DNA of 64,000 bases, from contig NC_067197.1 in the NCBI RefSeq assembly GCF_000699445.3, positions 9,616,152 through 9,680,151 on the forward strand, given 5' to 3'. Each line of letters opens with the position of its first letter. Position 1 is the first letter of the stretch. A program made the position numbers and the translations under genes. The notes under the pieces were generated by a model. That model was not told where the DNA came from, made no database searches, and saw only the letters and a program-made list of their open reading frames with translations. Origin of the DNA: Schistosoma haematobium (taxonomy: Eukaryota > Platyhelminthes > Trematoda > Strigeidida > Schistosomatidae). Shown here one piece after another: positions 52,688 to 63,884 of the stretch.

Positions 52688-52978
52688 ATGTGTCAGTGTA
52701 GTACAAGCCGCCTCTTGAAGGTTACATTTGCCACGGTTGAAGAAAGGAACCTGATTTTAAGTAATTCACGTAAACTGATTGGATCCGGAATATATGTCTG
52801 TGAGGATCTCAGCCTAGCTGATCGTATTAAGAGACGAGCTGCAGAAGCGGAAATAAATGAACGTCACCAAAACGGGGAACGAAACCTTGTTCTTAAAGGT
52901 TTTCAAGTTGTAAAAATTCGGAGCAAAACGATCCCCAAGCCACTCTGGGTGGCAAGGGAAAGCTCTCCACAGACTTAA
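52688..52978 (+). pseudogene. ORF1 C-terminal fragment of the CR1-like element
   Basis: 96 codons: LLKVTFATVEERNLILSNSR, EDLSLADRIKRRAAEAEINE, PKPLWVARESSP. The pattern of an RNA-recognition-like and basic helix segment resembles ORF1-type proteins of schistosome CR1 elements. The N-terminus is not open upstream. Confidence 0.6.
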
Positions 52979-53560
52979 AGGTATGCTACACAAATGCTTG
53001 CAGCCTTCTAAATAAAATGGCGGAGCTCAAGTCAGTGGTTGATAAATAAAAACCGGACGTTATTGCTGTCTCGGAAACTTGGTTAACGTCAGAAGTATTA
53101 GATAGTGAAATCCAGTTTACTGGTTTCATAACCAGTAGGGCTGATAGATTAAACCAAAGGGGGGGGGGTTATTCTGTACACGAAAAGTACCCTGACCATA
53201 AGAATAGCTGAGACAGTAGCACATGTTTCAGGGACAGGTGAACTAGTGAGATGTAAGCTGAAATGTAGACGGCAAGACACTGTATTAGTTGCAGTATATC
53301 GCAGTCCAGAATGTGTAGCAGATGATTTTATCCTAAGTAAACTTAAGTTCTGGTGTAACAAGGGTAAAAGCCTTGCACCGCATATAAATTGGGTTAACTG
53401 AGAAGTAGGGTCATCGGTAACGTCATTCGAATGCAAGCTGTTAGAAACATCGATTAGATTAGCTTTATTCCAACACATTAGAAACCCAACAAGATATGAC
53501 TTAAGAAACTCTTCTTCTCTTTTAGATTTAGTCTTCACACACGGTGATGACGTTGGTCAA

Positions 53561-54325
53561 ATGGCTTTTCTCCCACCACTTGGGAGAAGTGACCATGCAG
53601 TCATCTTATTCAAATTCATGGCTGAGATTGCTCGTCAAACAGTTGCGCCGGTCCGTCCTAACATATGGAAGGCAGATATGCAGGCAATTAACTCCGCAGC
53701 ATCGGCTGAAAACTGGGAAATCGACTCAAATGCATCAGTACAAGAGGCATGGACTCTATTCAGGCAATTATACAATCGGGTAACTCAACCGTACATACCC
53801 TGGACTGTCCCAAAGAAAAAGAAGCACGGACATCCCTGGATAGGGCGGGATATTCGACGTTTACTAAGACAAATGAAGAAATGCTGGGATGTTGCCATCC
53901 GCCTTGGCACATCAGGTACGATGGAACGCTACAGATCGATAAGAAACGAGTGTATAACTAAAATTCGGGAAGCTCAAAGAAAATATGAAATGCAGCTGGC
54001 ACAATCTGCACTCAAGGAGCCCAATAGAATATTCTCGTACATAAACTACAGAACAAGAATGCATCATTGGATTCCCAACTTAATTAAGGTAGGAAGTGAA
54101 TCCAAAATGATAGGGAAAGATCAGGAAAAAGCAGAGGCTATGGCTGACTATTTTGGGGCAGTTTTCACTCAGCAACCTCCTCTAGAGAGAGAACCAGACC
54201 CAAATACAGAGTCAACAAACCAGCTGCTCACCGTGGACTTTGACCAAAACGATGTGCTTAAGGCTCTTAGCACCCTAAACATGGAGAAGTCAACAGGACC
54301 AGATGAACTACACCCCAAATCTTGA
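53561..54325 (+). pseudogene. endonuclease end and RT N-terminal region
   Basis: 254 codons: GRSDHAVILF (end of the endonuclease), then HGHPWIGRDIRRLLRQMKKC, RNECITKIREAQRKYEMQLA, and the RT start VLKALSTLNMEKSTGPDELH. Stops at 54325, with RT continuing in another frame from 54322. Confidence 0.85.
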
Positions 54326-54546
54326 GACATATTGCCCAATATATCGCGACCCCACTGACTGTGATATTCAATATGTCACTTGACCAAGGTGTGTTACCTA
54401 TGGACTGGAAGGACGCGATCGTCACTCCCATACATAAAACAGGTCCACGACAAGTTCCATCGAATTACAGACCCGTAAGCCTCACCAATGTTGTAGTTAA
54501 AATACTGGAAAGAATAATCAAACGGACCATAACGGCATTTATGTAA
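54322..54546 (+). pseudogene. RT fingers segment
   Basis: 74 codons: PLTVIFNMSLDQGVLPMDWK, VTPIHKTGPRQVPSNYRPVS, LERIIKRTITAFM then TAA at 54544-54546. The next frame continues after the stop with NLLNMAQHGFRKG. Confidence 0.85.
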
Positions 54547-54555
54547 ACCAATAAC

Positions 54556-55740
54556 TTGTTGAACATGGCACAACATGGTTTTAGAAAGGGTCTACCCTGT
54601 ACAACGAACCTCCTTATAGCTAGGGAGTTCTGGATTAATGCGCTAGACAACGGAAACTCAGTGGATGTCTACATAGATTTCAGTAAGGCTTTTGACAAGG
54701 TGCCAACTAATAGACTGCTATGGAAGTTGGAAAACCTTGGTATTTTCGGACCTCTTTTAAAATGGATTAAAGATTTCCTAGTAGGTCTTAGACAAAAAGT
54801 AAGAATAAATTCCAAGTGCTCCATCTGGAGACCAGTACTTAGTGGAGTACCCCAAGGTTCCATCCTAGGTCCTTTGCTCTTTATAATGTATGTTAATTAT
54901 CTCGCAAATACAGTGCAGTCCCCAATGTTAATATACGCTGACGATGTAAAAATTTGGCGAGTAATAACTGGAGACACAGACGCATGTGCTCTTCAGGCAG
55001 ACTTAAATAATATGATTAATTGGTCTAAAGAGTGGCTGATGTCTATCAACGCGACAAAGTGTGTCTACATGCACTTTGGGGATTCAAAGGTTAATACGTA
55101 CAACATAGGAGAAGTGCCATTACCGGTAGTCCGGTCTCATAAGGATCTAGGGATGACAGTGAGTCGTGATCTTAAGACGACGGCTCATTGCTGGGAGGTC
55201 GCAGCTAGGGGGTTTCGAACTCTCTGGGCTTTAAAACGGACATTCACTAAGTTAGATACTAAAATGTTCACCACAGTATACACATCCGTAGTGAGATGTA
55301 AGCTTGAGAACTGCGTTCAGGCTGCATGCCCCTGTTCAAAAGGTGACGCGGATATCCTAGAAAAAGTACAGAGGGTAGCTACCCGTGCAATTTCAGAACT
55401 CCGGGGTTCACCATACAAAGAGCGGCTTGAAAAGCTGGACCTCTTTACTCTGTCCTATCGCAGGTTAAGGGGAGATCTGATTTCGATGTACAGAATACTG
55501 AGAAATTATTCTGGACCTAACGTTTTCTCTCTTTTTCTTTCCACTAGATCGAGACATCTCAGAGGACATAGCAGGCGAGTAGAAAAGCCAAGAACGAACA
55601 AAATATCCGTGGCATACAGGATTTCATACCGAGTCATCAATACTTGGAACCTGCTGCTCAAAACAGTGGTGTCCGCACCTTCAATTAAATCTTTCAAGAG
55701 GAGACTGGACACTCACAGAAGCATACTAGAAAAGGAATAA
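54556..55740 (+). pseudogene. RT palm, thumb and C-terminal domain (intact frame)
   Basis: 394 codons, open to TAA 55740. FSKAFDKVP carries the first catalytic Asp and YADD the second pair. The C-terminal half (CKLENCVQAACPCSKGD, VQRVATRAISELRG, YRRLRGDLISMYRILRN) is typical of CR1/Jockey elements. The protein segment looks functional, but it is separated from the upstream RT by a stop codon. Confidence 0.85.
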
Positions 55741-55979
55741 CATAGGCCGTAGGCCTTCTGTCCTTACTACACAAATCTGAAAGACCACCTAATATAAGTA
55801 AGATAGACCCTGTCATACAGAATGGACCTGATATCTCAAAGCTACAGCTATACTCCAATTTCATGATTTAAAGTAAAACACAAAAGCTGTCTTGCTGTAG
55901 TCCTATTGAACATCATGGCCTGCTCTATTTGTTTAGCTGCATCAGTGACATTTACTAGAATTCTGGAAGCGTCAGCGAA

Positions 55980-57462
55980 ATGTCCGATAATGATGCTCAT
56001 GGTTCTGATGCCCAGCAACGGGTCGAAGATGAATATCTAAAGGATTTTATGGATTTAAGCCCATGTGGTGATCGTGGTATCCTCAAAAAAGTATTGCGAG
56101 AAGGCTACTCTGACGTCAAGCCATGTGATGGCGACACTGTGGTTGTACATTATGTCGGGACTAACTATGGTGGGGAAAAACACGGTGAAGTCTTTGACTC
56201 AAGTAGGGCACGGGATGAGAAGTTTGAATTTACTATTGGAAATGGTAAGTGTATACCCATCCTGATTACTCTTTCAGGTAGTGTAATTAGGGCTTGGGAT
56301 GTCGGTGTCGCTACAATGAAGTTGGGAGAAATTTGTGAACTAATCGCGTCTCCTGATTATGCCTACAAAGATGGTAAAACTCTAAAGTTCGAAGTGGAGC
56401 TTTTCGAAACCTTGGGTAATGTTTAATATATCACAATAAACAGATCAGGCGCTGATGTCAGCAGAAACAAGGATGGAAGTATTCGTAAATCAACTATTAG
56501 GAAAGGGAAGGATATCTATAATCCTGTTGCTGGTGCTGAGGCCACAATTGTCTTCCGTAATTTGACGGATTCAGCAGAGAATGTGGAGGTGACATATTGC
56601 GTCGGTGATCCCCCGTTAACTGTGCCAGAAGAGTTGGATCTGTGTGTTCGTCATATGAATACAGATGAATTTAGTCGTGTTGTGGTATACAAAGATAAGA
56701 ATTCAGCAACTGAGGGTGCAGACGGACATCGGGTAGTTTATGAATTAACGCTGAAGTCTTTTGAAAAGGTAATCAAAGACCTATTTCTCGTTATTATTAG
56801 ACTAAACATCTATCTGGTATCTCATCATTCTCAGAGCAGATGGCGTATGCAAATGTACTGAAAGAAAAAGCCAACAACTTTCTAAAGGTTTGTCGCCGTT
56901 TAGTCATTATGTCAGGACTCTAAATTTGATTCTGCTATTGAATTGTACAAACGTTTAGATGACGAGTTGCAGTATATAGCGGCTAATGGCCCTACAGAGC
57001 AGAAGGAATTATCCGCGGTTATTGTAGCCGTCCGACTTAATTTAGCTTTGAGTTACCTGAAGCAGTGTAAACCAGATAAATGTATTGAGTTCTGCAAGAA
57101 AGTATTGGACGTTTTTGGTAACAACGAAAAAGCGTTATTCAGGATAGGTCAGGTAAATTAAATACACAAAATTATATTTCCAGGCGCATCTGCTGCGTAA
57201 AGACCACGAGGAGGCGTCAGTTTACTTCAAGAAAATTGTAGAAAGCAATCCCAACAATGCGTCTGCTGTAAAGCAGTTGCATATGTGCGAGGAAGAGATT
57301 AGAAAGGCTCAAGATATGGCAAAGAAAAGGTTCCGGAGCATTTTCGAGCGCTGTAAAGACGTAAGTCGGAATTGATTGTAATTGCTCTTGTAGTCTGGAT
57401 TGGATGGTGTTGAAGAACACAAAGACGGAGTCACGTTGAATGGCGAGAAGTCTGCATTGTAA
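55980..57462 (+). CDS. FKBP52-like immunophilin (peptidyl-prolyl isomerase with TPR repeats)
   Basis: Exons 55980-56244, 56278-56415, 56449-56768, 56801-56887, 56916-57152, 57184-57360, 57394-57462; 430 residues. FK506-binding domain about 33-132: VVHYVG, VFDSS, then SVIRAWDVGVATMKLGE with the pocket Trp, SPDYAY, FEVELFETL. A second FKBP-like domain without catalytic signature is at about 140-245. TPR region from about 255: KANNFLKDSKFDSAIELYKR, LNLALSYLKQCKPDKCIEFC, ALFRIGQ. A short charged C-terminus ends KSAL. Expected role: prolyl isomerase and Hsp90 cochaperone, cytosolic or nuclear, as for the p50 immunophilin known from schistosomes. All six introns are 28-33 nt. The usual loop with the IPPN-type motif between SPDYAY and FEVELF is shortened to KDGKTLK. 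Confidence 0.92.
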
Positions 57463-57546
57463 AAGTCTGCTCCTTAATGTAATCTAAATGAGCGATCCGT
57501 GATTTTGTAAATGTTCCCCATAATTGTTACCAGTTTCAAAGTTGTG

Positions 57547-57552
57547 AATAAA
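57547..57552 (+). terminator. AATAAA poly(A) signal of the FKBP gene
   Basis: 85 nt after the stop codon, followed by T-rich sequence. Confidence 0.65.
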
Positions 57553-60500
57553 TCATTGAACCTAGATTTGTATTCTCTAATGATTAATAGCAGCACATGG
57601 TTACCTTAGAGTTCATACCCTATAGAAATTCTAAATTGTTGCTAGTCTGCTTAGCATTGTTGACTTCATGGTCAGATAATTACCCAGTAATCGGTTGTTT
57701 ATGAATTGGCTCGCTTTTTGTTTTGAATGCCTCTGACCGTGCTTCTAGCTATCTTAATGTACGATGAACGGATGTAACCGCAAATAATAACGCCCAACTC
57801 CAGCTAGGAGTACAACATACTGTGTCGGGGGGGGGGTCTAGACTATCGTAGCTCCAGGTAGCAACTATGGCAGTGCAAATCACTTTTTAGCGGCGTAAAG
57901 TACCCTCGCTCCAGTACTGACTGAGTCATCGATATGCTCCAGTGCCGTCCCTGTTATCCCCTGGTCAACAGGCGAGAGGGATTGTTGGGGCCGTCGTAAG
58001 CTTATCCGTATGACATTTGTTGCATGGATCACTTGGTGCTGCGTGGTAGCATAATGAATCCAACCAAGACTGCGTATCGAAAAGTGGGAGTGGATGTCTG
58101 AAGTATGAACAACTTCGACCGGTTTCGGGGGAGGAAGTTGGTGCGTTCATCTGGGTCATTGAGACAGGCTTCCTATTATGTTTTAGTGGGTCTTTATCTG
58201 ATCCCAGTTAAGTCGTACGCTGATTGCCGTCAAAACATGTATGCTACCAGCTTTCGTGTATTGTTATTGACTTAATTCGCGTTGGTGATCAACGGAATGA
58301 AGTAATCCAAGTTTGAGGATGTGTTTTGGATTTGCATACTTTGTACACATTGATGCAAACAGACATCGGAAAGAAAGGGAGCGAATGGAAGGGGTACACA
58401 ACAGAGGCGAGCGAGCCAACTGGTCTCGGCCGAGTGTGACTCAATATTTGTACTCAGACAAATAAGTTACAGACGCGTAATGAATATGTTGAGAGGTCAT
58501 ATGGAAACATTCAGGGTCAACGAGCGGATAATCAACAAGGTCGAAGTGTAGCTTCAAAAATGGTTATCTGTAGCTTGGGTGGGTGATCTTGATGAAGTTT
58601 TGTTCTCAGAGGGGTGGATAAGTTGGTCTGTCCAGAAGGTAGGGCAACCCGTGAGGGCTGGACGTAGTACCAGCCACTACAATGACATGTGAGCAGCCGC
58701 TCTACTACCGTGTCGTCCATCCAAGTAGGTATTTAGTACCTACCAGCTTGGCTCGTATAAACCGTTGATTAACTCGCGGGTCTATTTGATGTATTGGTTG
58801 CGGAGGGATGGTCCCTGTCTTCCTCCAAAACATTTCGACCACCATTTCGTAAGGTAAGCGGCATACTCGCTTTATAGTTGGAACCGGTGAGATGATTTTG
58901 ATAATAACCTGCAAACCACCAAGTGTAATGAAACCTCAAGACAGGTGGAACAGTCAACGTGCCCGATTTCATTCACTATGGCCAGAATAGGCACATGCTG
59001 ACCATTTCCGAAGTGGCATTTCGTATTTAGGAAAAGTGATCCCTATCATCCTCAGTCTGTTGCTCAAAGCGTAAAGAATACTACACTTTAGCACTACAAA
59101 TACCTGGATGGGGTCGCTAAGTTCATGTTTGTTGTTCATGGGTAATGTTTATTAGTGGAGGTTGGTCAGGACTCAGAAACTCGGGTTTATATATTTTAGG
59201 TTTCAGAGTATTAGGTTGTAATTATTTCTGGACACGTATTTGATAATTGTTAATTTTGCATGATTTTTATCTTATGTTTTGTGCTTTATCCTATCAGACA
59301 TCTAAGCACGAAATCGTTTCACGCTCTTTTAGTGTCGTTTGTTCAAGTAACTAACAATAAATATATCAAAGAAGTAAATCTAATCTCATGAATAATTGTT
59401 ATTTCCCCACAGTGTTTTGTTTCATACGGTCTTAGTTTAACAATCAAAGCACTGGTTATAATTAATACTTCGTGCGATAACTTATAGATTGACACATTTC
59501 CAAAGCTCTTATTCATTGTGTATAATTTAGGTAATATTAACTAGCTATGTGCATTTCGCAGCGATTGGAAACCCATGAGTTTTCATTGTGTTCATTACTT
59601 ATCTAATTAAAACATCCCCTAGATATTTTTTTTCATTAATGCCTATCGAAGGATCACAAGGCAAAGTAGGCTAGAAAGTCAAATTAACCCTTTTTAGGGA
59701 ACTCTAGATAGGGATAGGGTAGGCCTAATTTTTGCCTCCAAATGGTATGTCTAAGGGTGGGGTGGGGTCTGCCTTAAGAAAACCACCTACTTCGGTTTGG
59801 GCACCCTGTAGTATCCCGACTTACACAAATTTAATGATAACTAATTTGCTTGGCACATACCTGTTTTGGTGCTTTTCTGTACCAATATATATTTAAATAA
59901 ATAACAGGCCCAATTTTAACTTGAAAATCCATGCCAAATGTAGATAAGATATTTGCATATGTTAAGAGTCTAGATTTTTTAAACTGAAGTTGCTTCAAAT
60001 CTTATACGATAATAATGAGCTTCCTCTGAAGTGAGAAAAGTATCAGCTTACAAACCGTTGGTCACTTATACCATTAAAGCCCCAGTCACATGTATTGATA
60101 ACATGCAGTTAAATGTGGAAAAAGAGTTAGGAAATATTGACTCTAAAAATACTAAACCTTGCCTTATGTCATGGATTTCTGTCACCGTTAGTAAGGCCTT
60201 TGAAGTACGGAGATAACATCAAGAACTACTCGCAAAAGTACCATATGTGACTTGTTCCAGACAGTTGCCTCTTGGTTCCTCTTTAACGTCTTTTGAAAAG
60301 GAGCATAGTTATACGATGTGAGCAACTAGTAAGTATCAATCACTTGCACACTTGATGGGATCACTTTGTTCACGAGTATATCTTTTCTCCACCTCCTGAT
60401 ACTTTTTCTATCTCTACTATTAACCGTGCGCTATACTATTTTTTTACGGAAATGATGCCCCGATCCTCCTACCAAGAGAATATTGGTTCCTGACCGCTGT

Positions 60501-61207
60501 GTCCTATACAATGCCTATGATTCCGGAACGCTCATGGAGTTGTAGCTATACCATTTCTTTAGCGTACTTACGTTACTTTTGCGCTACTTAATAAAGACGA
60601 CTCTGATGATTATTGTATTGTATGCTCCGATAGCAGCGCTGTACTGTAAGGTTCTATCATCTGTGATTAATTATTTCTCCTGCTTTACATTAATAAAATC
60701 TTCGCGATAGATGTTCAATTAAGGCTTTTGATGAATCAAATCTCAAATAATGTGCCGTTATTTTGTTTTAAATTACTTCACCCCTTATTTTAACATTCTG
60801 ATCATGACTGTAAGTTAATGTGCATTCAGTAATTATTTTCAAGATGTTTATCATATTAATATTATTATCATTACTTAATTGTCGCATAACTGTCGGTATA
60901 TGTCAGAATAATTTTATCTTAATTTGATTCTTTTGTTTACTAACTATACACTTATTTGTATTAAGTAGTTATTTCATAAACAGCGAACCTATTCCCAATA
61001 CATTATGAACTTTGACATTCGGCAGAAAATTTCTCGAACATTTCTCCCATTCTCGTACTTGTTTACAAATGCACAGCTAGGAAATTGAATTCATCTAAAT
61101 GATTTTCAGTGCATTATATATATAATTTTCTGAATGACGAACAATGAAGTTTATTAGATGATAGAGAGGCAAGAGATGCAAGCAAATGTTATCAGAAATT
61201 GTTTTGA
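57553..61207. other. no host gene recognised; fragments of repeats
   Basis: 57827-57836 is a run of ten G. 57850-58980 is less A+T-rich, with minus-strand frames (57965-58159, 58532-58720, 58769-58972, for example WWFAGYYQNHL) and may be an unclassified repeat. 59740-59830 is the end of the 17.2/19.8-kb repeat (TTAAGAAAACCACCTACTTC, GGTTTGGGCACC). 60031-60216 is a 61-codon frame without motif. Confidence 0.4.
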
Positions 61208-61443
61208 AATGCTTTTGGGGTTTTTGTGTTTACTCTACTGGATGGTTTGACTGCGCAACTTTCGTTTCTGTCTCAATCTTCGACAGAGCCTACTTCAAAA
61301 ATAAGAATATACCGCGCCATTGAGCGATCAATTAAAATTCAGCTAGCCGATATGGGAATACAAAACGCTGTTGCGGATAGCTTGTTACTAAAACTCATGA
61401 TTTTCATTATATTTCGTAATTCGCAGCGACTAAATGGTGGTTT
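61208..61443 (+). other. open frame ended by a solo LTR
   Basis: Open from 61208 (no ATG at the start; GTG 61226) with SSTEPTSKIRIYRAIERSIK and ADMGIQNAVADSLLLKLMIF. No family recognised. The frame runs into the LTR; in the flanking DNA beyond the LTR it would reach a TAA within a few codons. Confidence 0.25.
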
Positions 61444-61963
61444 TGTTATGATTTTATGTCCATCTTCTTATCACGTGATTTATCCACCAATCAAAATACG
61501 ACTTATACAATCTTAACACTGTGCCAAACTAATGACGTTCGACCGGTATGAGCAGCCTAGCGTCCTTATTGGTCCTATATCCGCATAGCCTGTCCACTTG
61601 AGTCCAGAACACCAATACCAGCTCCCACTATGCGAATCGAATCATTTATTTCAGACATACTGGGTTTATATATCAATCAAACAGACCGAAACGCACCATA
61701 AAGTAGAAAATAACATTTGTACACAATAAAGCCAAAAGGTAGCTGTGAATGTGGGAGGCAGTAGTCAATAAACTGAACATAGCTTAAGAACAGTAAATCG
61801 TACAATAATAAATTATAGGTCAAAATGAAGATTATAATAAGAGGACTATAAATATACACAATCTAATTATTGAATAGTTACACCATAAGAATGTATAGAT
61901 ACTATTAGTCAATTAATATGTCTCAGAAGTTACTCATGATTTAATCTTCGCTCGGATATAACA
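61444..61963 (-). mobile_element. solo LTR of the array family, with 5-bp target duplication
   Basis: The minus strand starts TGTTATATCCGAGCGAAG and ends ATCATAACA, about 520 bp, co-linear with the 531-bp array LTR. GGTTT flanks both sides (61439-61443 and 61964-61968). No internal sequence remains, so it is the product of LTR-LTR recombination. Confidence 0.85.
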
Positions 61964-61968
61964 GGTTT

Positions 61969-62846
61969 TCTTGTGGAATAAACCGGTCAAGTTAGTAAAT
62001 TAACGTTAGGCAGTTTTAGGGTTGGGAGCTATGTTCGAGGGGTTTTAGAGTTAAGAGTTGGGCTTCAAATGATGTAGAGCTAGCAATTAGAGTCTAGCTT
62101 GATTACAGAACTATGATCAACAGCTCTAACTGTTGGTATTTAACACCAAACTGTTCATAGATGTTGTTAAGGCTTCCAACCCGCGGTAAATTTATCACTT
62201 TTCTATAATGTAGAGCTCTTATAAAAATAGTTCATCCTGATTGGTTAACCTCAGGGCCATCCCTAAAGTTGCTTAAGGTCGTCGGTATAGTATGATTTTA
62301 CTCTCTCAAATAGAAACAGTGGTTTAGTTGTCATACTAATGGTAAATCAAGTCCTTATGATGACCCGGGTTAGGACTGGTTGATATCAGGTTCTGCTTCC
62401 TTCACATGTATTTATCGTTCTGCTCATTGTCTTGTTCAATCGGACATTATGTAACTTTTACCACGTGCATTATGGCGTCCGTGTGATTTATCTTAACTTT
62501 GGGATGGAAAAAATAATCTAATCTTTCCGGTTATTCTGTTCACCCGTATTTGTCCTTGACAAATATTTTCACGTTATACTTGAACATCTTTTTTTCCATA
62601 TGCTTATGTGTGTGCGTATGCTTATCTTTATTTATAGTCCGCTTGGTTGACACAGTTTTTTATGTATACAATGTATCCTAAATAATAATGACTAGGCTAC
62701 TATCCCAACTTCGTGCTACATCTACCTGTCATTCGCTTACATAATTATCTGCTTATAATTGAATACATGAAATAAACGTATCTTTATTACATTTCTTATT
62801 TCAACATTTTGATTTAACGTTGTATTAACATGTGCTAATGGTTCAT

Positions 62847-62899
<53 letters not shown>

Positions 62900-62980
62900 A
62901 ACGTGTAGAAAATGTTCAATGTTAACGTATGAATATTTTCAGAAGTGGTTTTGTGGAGATTTTAGAAATTTCACTGGTTG
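61969..62980. other. no gene recognised
   Basis: G-rich motifs TTTTAGGGTTGGGAG and TTTTAGAGTTAAGAGTTGGG at 62016-62070. A (TA)n tract at 62850-62897. Confidence 0.4.
62850..62897. repeat. (TA)24 microsatellite
   Basis: Uninterrupted alternating A/T. The minus-strand frame through it is an artefact (IYIYIY). Confidence 0.95.
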
Positions 62981-62982
62981 AA

Positions 62983-63152
62983 ATCATGAGTCAATTGAAG
63001 CTAGACCACCATGGAAAACCTAAGAGCACTGGACGGCCGCTTCGTCCTAGTATGGGACTCCTCAGCAGTGCGCGTCCACGACTTCGCCCCCTGCGAGATT
63101 TGAACTCAGGACCTACTGGTTTCGCGCGCGAGCACTTAACCACTAGACCACT
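62983..63152 (-). repeat. tRNA-derived SINE
   Basis: ATGAGTCAATTGAAGCTAGA, ACTGGACGGCCGCTTCGTCC, reversed B-box GAGATTTGAACTCAGG, head ACCACTAGACCACTG. The best preserved single copy. It has no partner in head-to-head position. Confidence 0.75.
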
Positions 63153-63428
63153 GTATGAATATTTGATAATAACAAATATAAGTGCACTATAAAGATTAGA
63201 ATAATTTTCCTATCCCAATGTTAAAATAGATCACATAAACAGCATAAAAGAGAAGCTACTACAACATCTTGTTTTGAAAACACTTAATGTCACAAATTGA
63301 GTCTAATCAGTATAATAACAATGTGTTAATGTTATACCTGTAAATGTTTATTTGATAAACAGTTTAAAATCAGTGATTTATTAAATTGATCGATAGATAA
63401 TCAATTATATACTTGTTATTTTCTATAG

Positions 63429-63519
63429 GTCCAATACTATTGATGAAGTATTATTCAATATTGATAGACACAATAACAACAAAACAATAACAAACGTTGA
63501 AAACTGTGTCTGTTATTGA
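63429..63519 (+). CDS. possible terminal exon of an unknown gene
   Basis: Acceptor TTATTTTCTATAG, then a frame (after one split-codon base) reading SNTIDEVLFNIDRHNNN to a TGA at 63517-63519. Thirty codons including the stop. No upstream partner exon found, so this rests only on the splice signal and composition. Confidence 0.22.
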
Positions 63520-63564
63520 CACTGTACCATAGAAGAACGAACAACTTATTCTAATGAAACTAGC

Positions 63565-63582
63565 TTATATATATATATATAT
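63565..63582. repeat. short (TA)n tract
   Basis: About nine TA units. Confidence 0.8.
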
Positions 63583-63884
63583 TCGTCCAGTCGCATAAGC
63601 TATGATGTGAGTCACTCATAGACAAAGTAAAACCATGTGTTGGTGTGTATCATTTCAAGTTGCTACACACCATATTAATATATCTAGAAAGAAAATTAAT
63701 TAGATGAAGAGTAAATGTCAGGAAATAGTAACATTCGTTATGGTAAATAGTCAGAACTATCAAATTCTGCTATAGTGGTGAATAAGTAAGTTTGACATTG
63801 GGACTATAATTTTTGTAGTCTCAATAATGAATAATCATTTATTATTCAAGTGATATTCATTAATTTCTGACTATGATTCGTTAC

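Larger units (their letters stand above)
52536..55780 (+). mobile_element. nearly full-length CR1/Jockey-clade non-LTR retrotransposon, inactivated
   Basis: ORF1 C-terminal part (52688-52978), endonuclease region (about 52975-53600), linker and RT (53561-54325, 54322-54546, 54556-55740), then a short 3' UTR. RT motifs are well kept: SNYRPVSLTNVV, YIDFSKAFDKVP, GVPQGSILGPLLF, YADDVKIW, GMTVSRDLK. Breaks: TAA at about 53047, a poly-G run (53159-53167) with a frame change, TGA at about 53399, a frame change near 54322, TAA at 54543. The endonuclease lacks the GDFN Asp motif although SETWL and SDH remain. The 5' boundary is uncertain. Confidence 0.85.

Noticed and set aside
56278..56426. FKBP reading frame ending at 56426 (148-aa protein)
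   Set aside because: This assumes retention of introns 1 and 2. Splicing the GT-AG gaps gives the conserved full-length immunophilin.
62737..62919. 60-aa minus-strand ORF (IYIYIY repeats)
   Set aside because: Translation of the (TA)n microsatellite.
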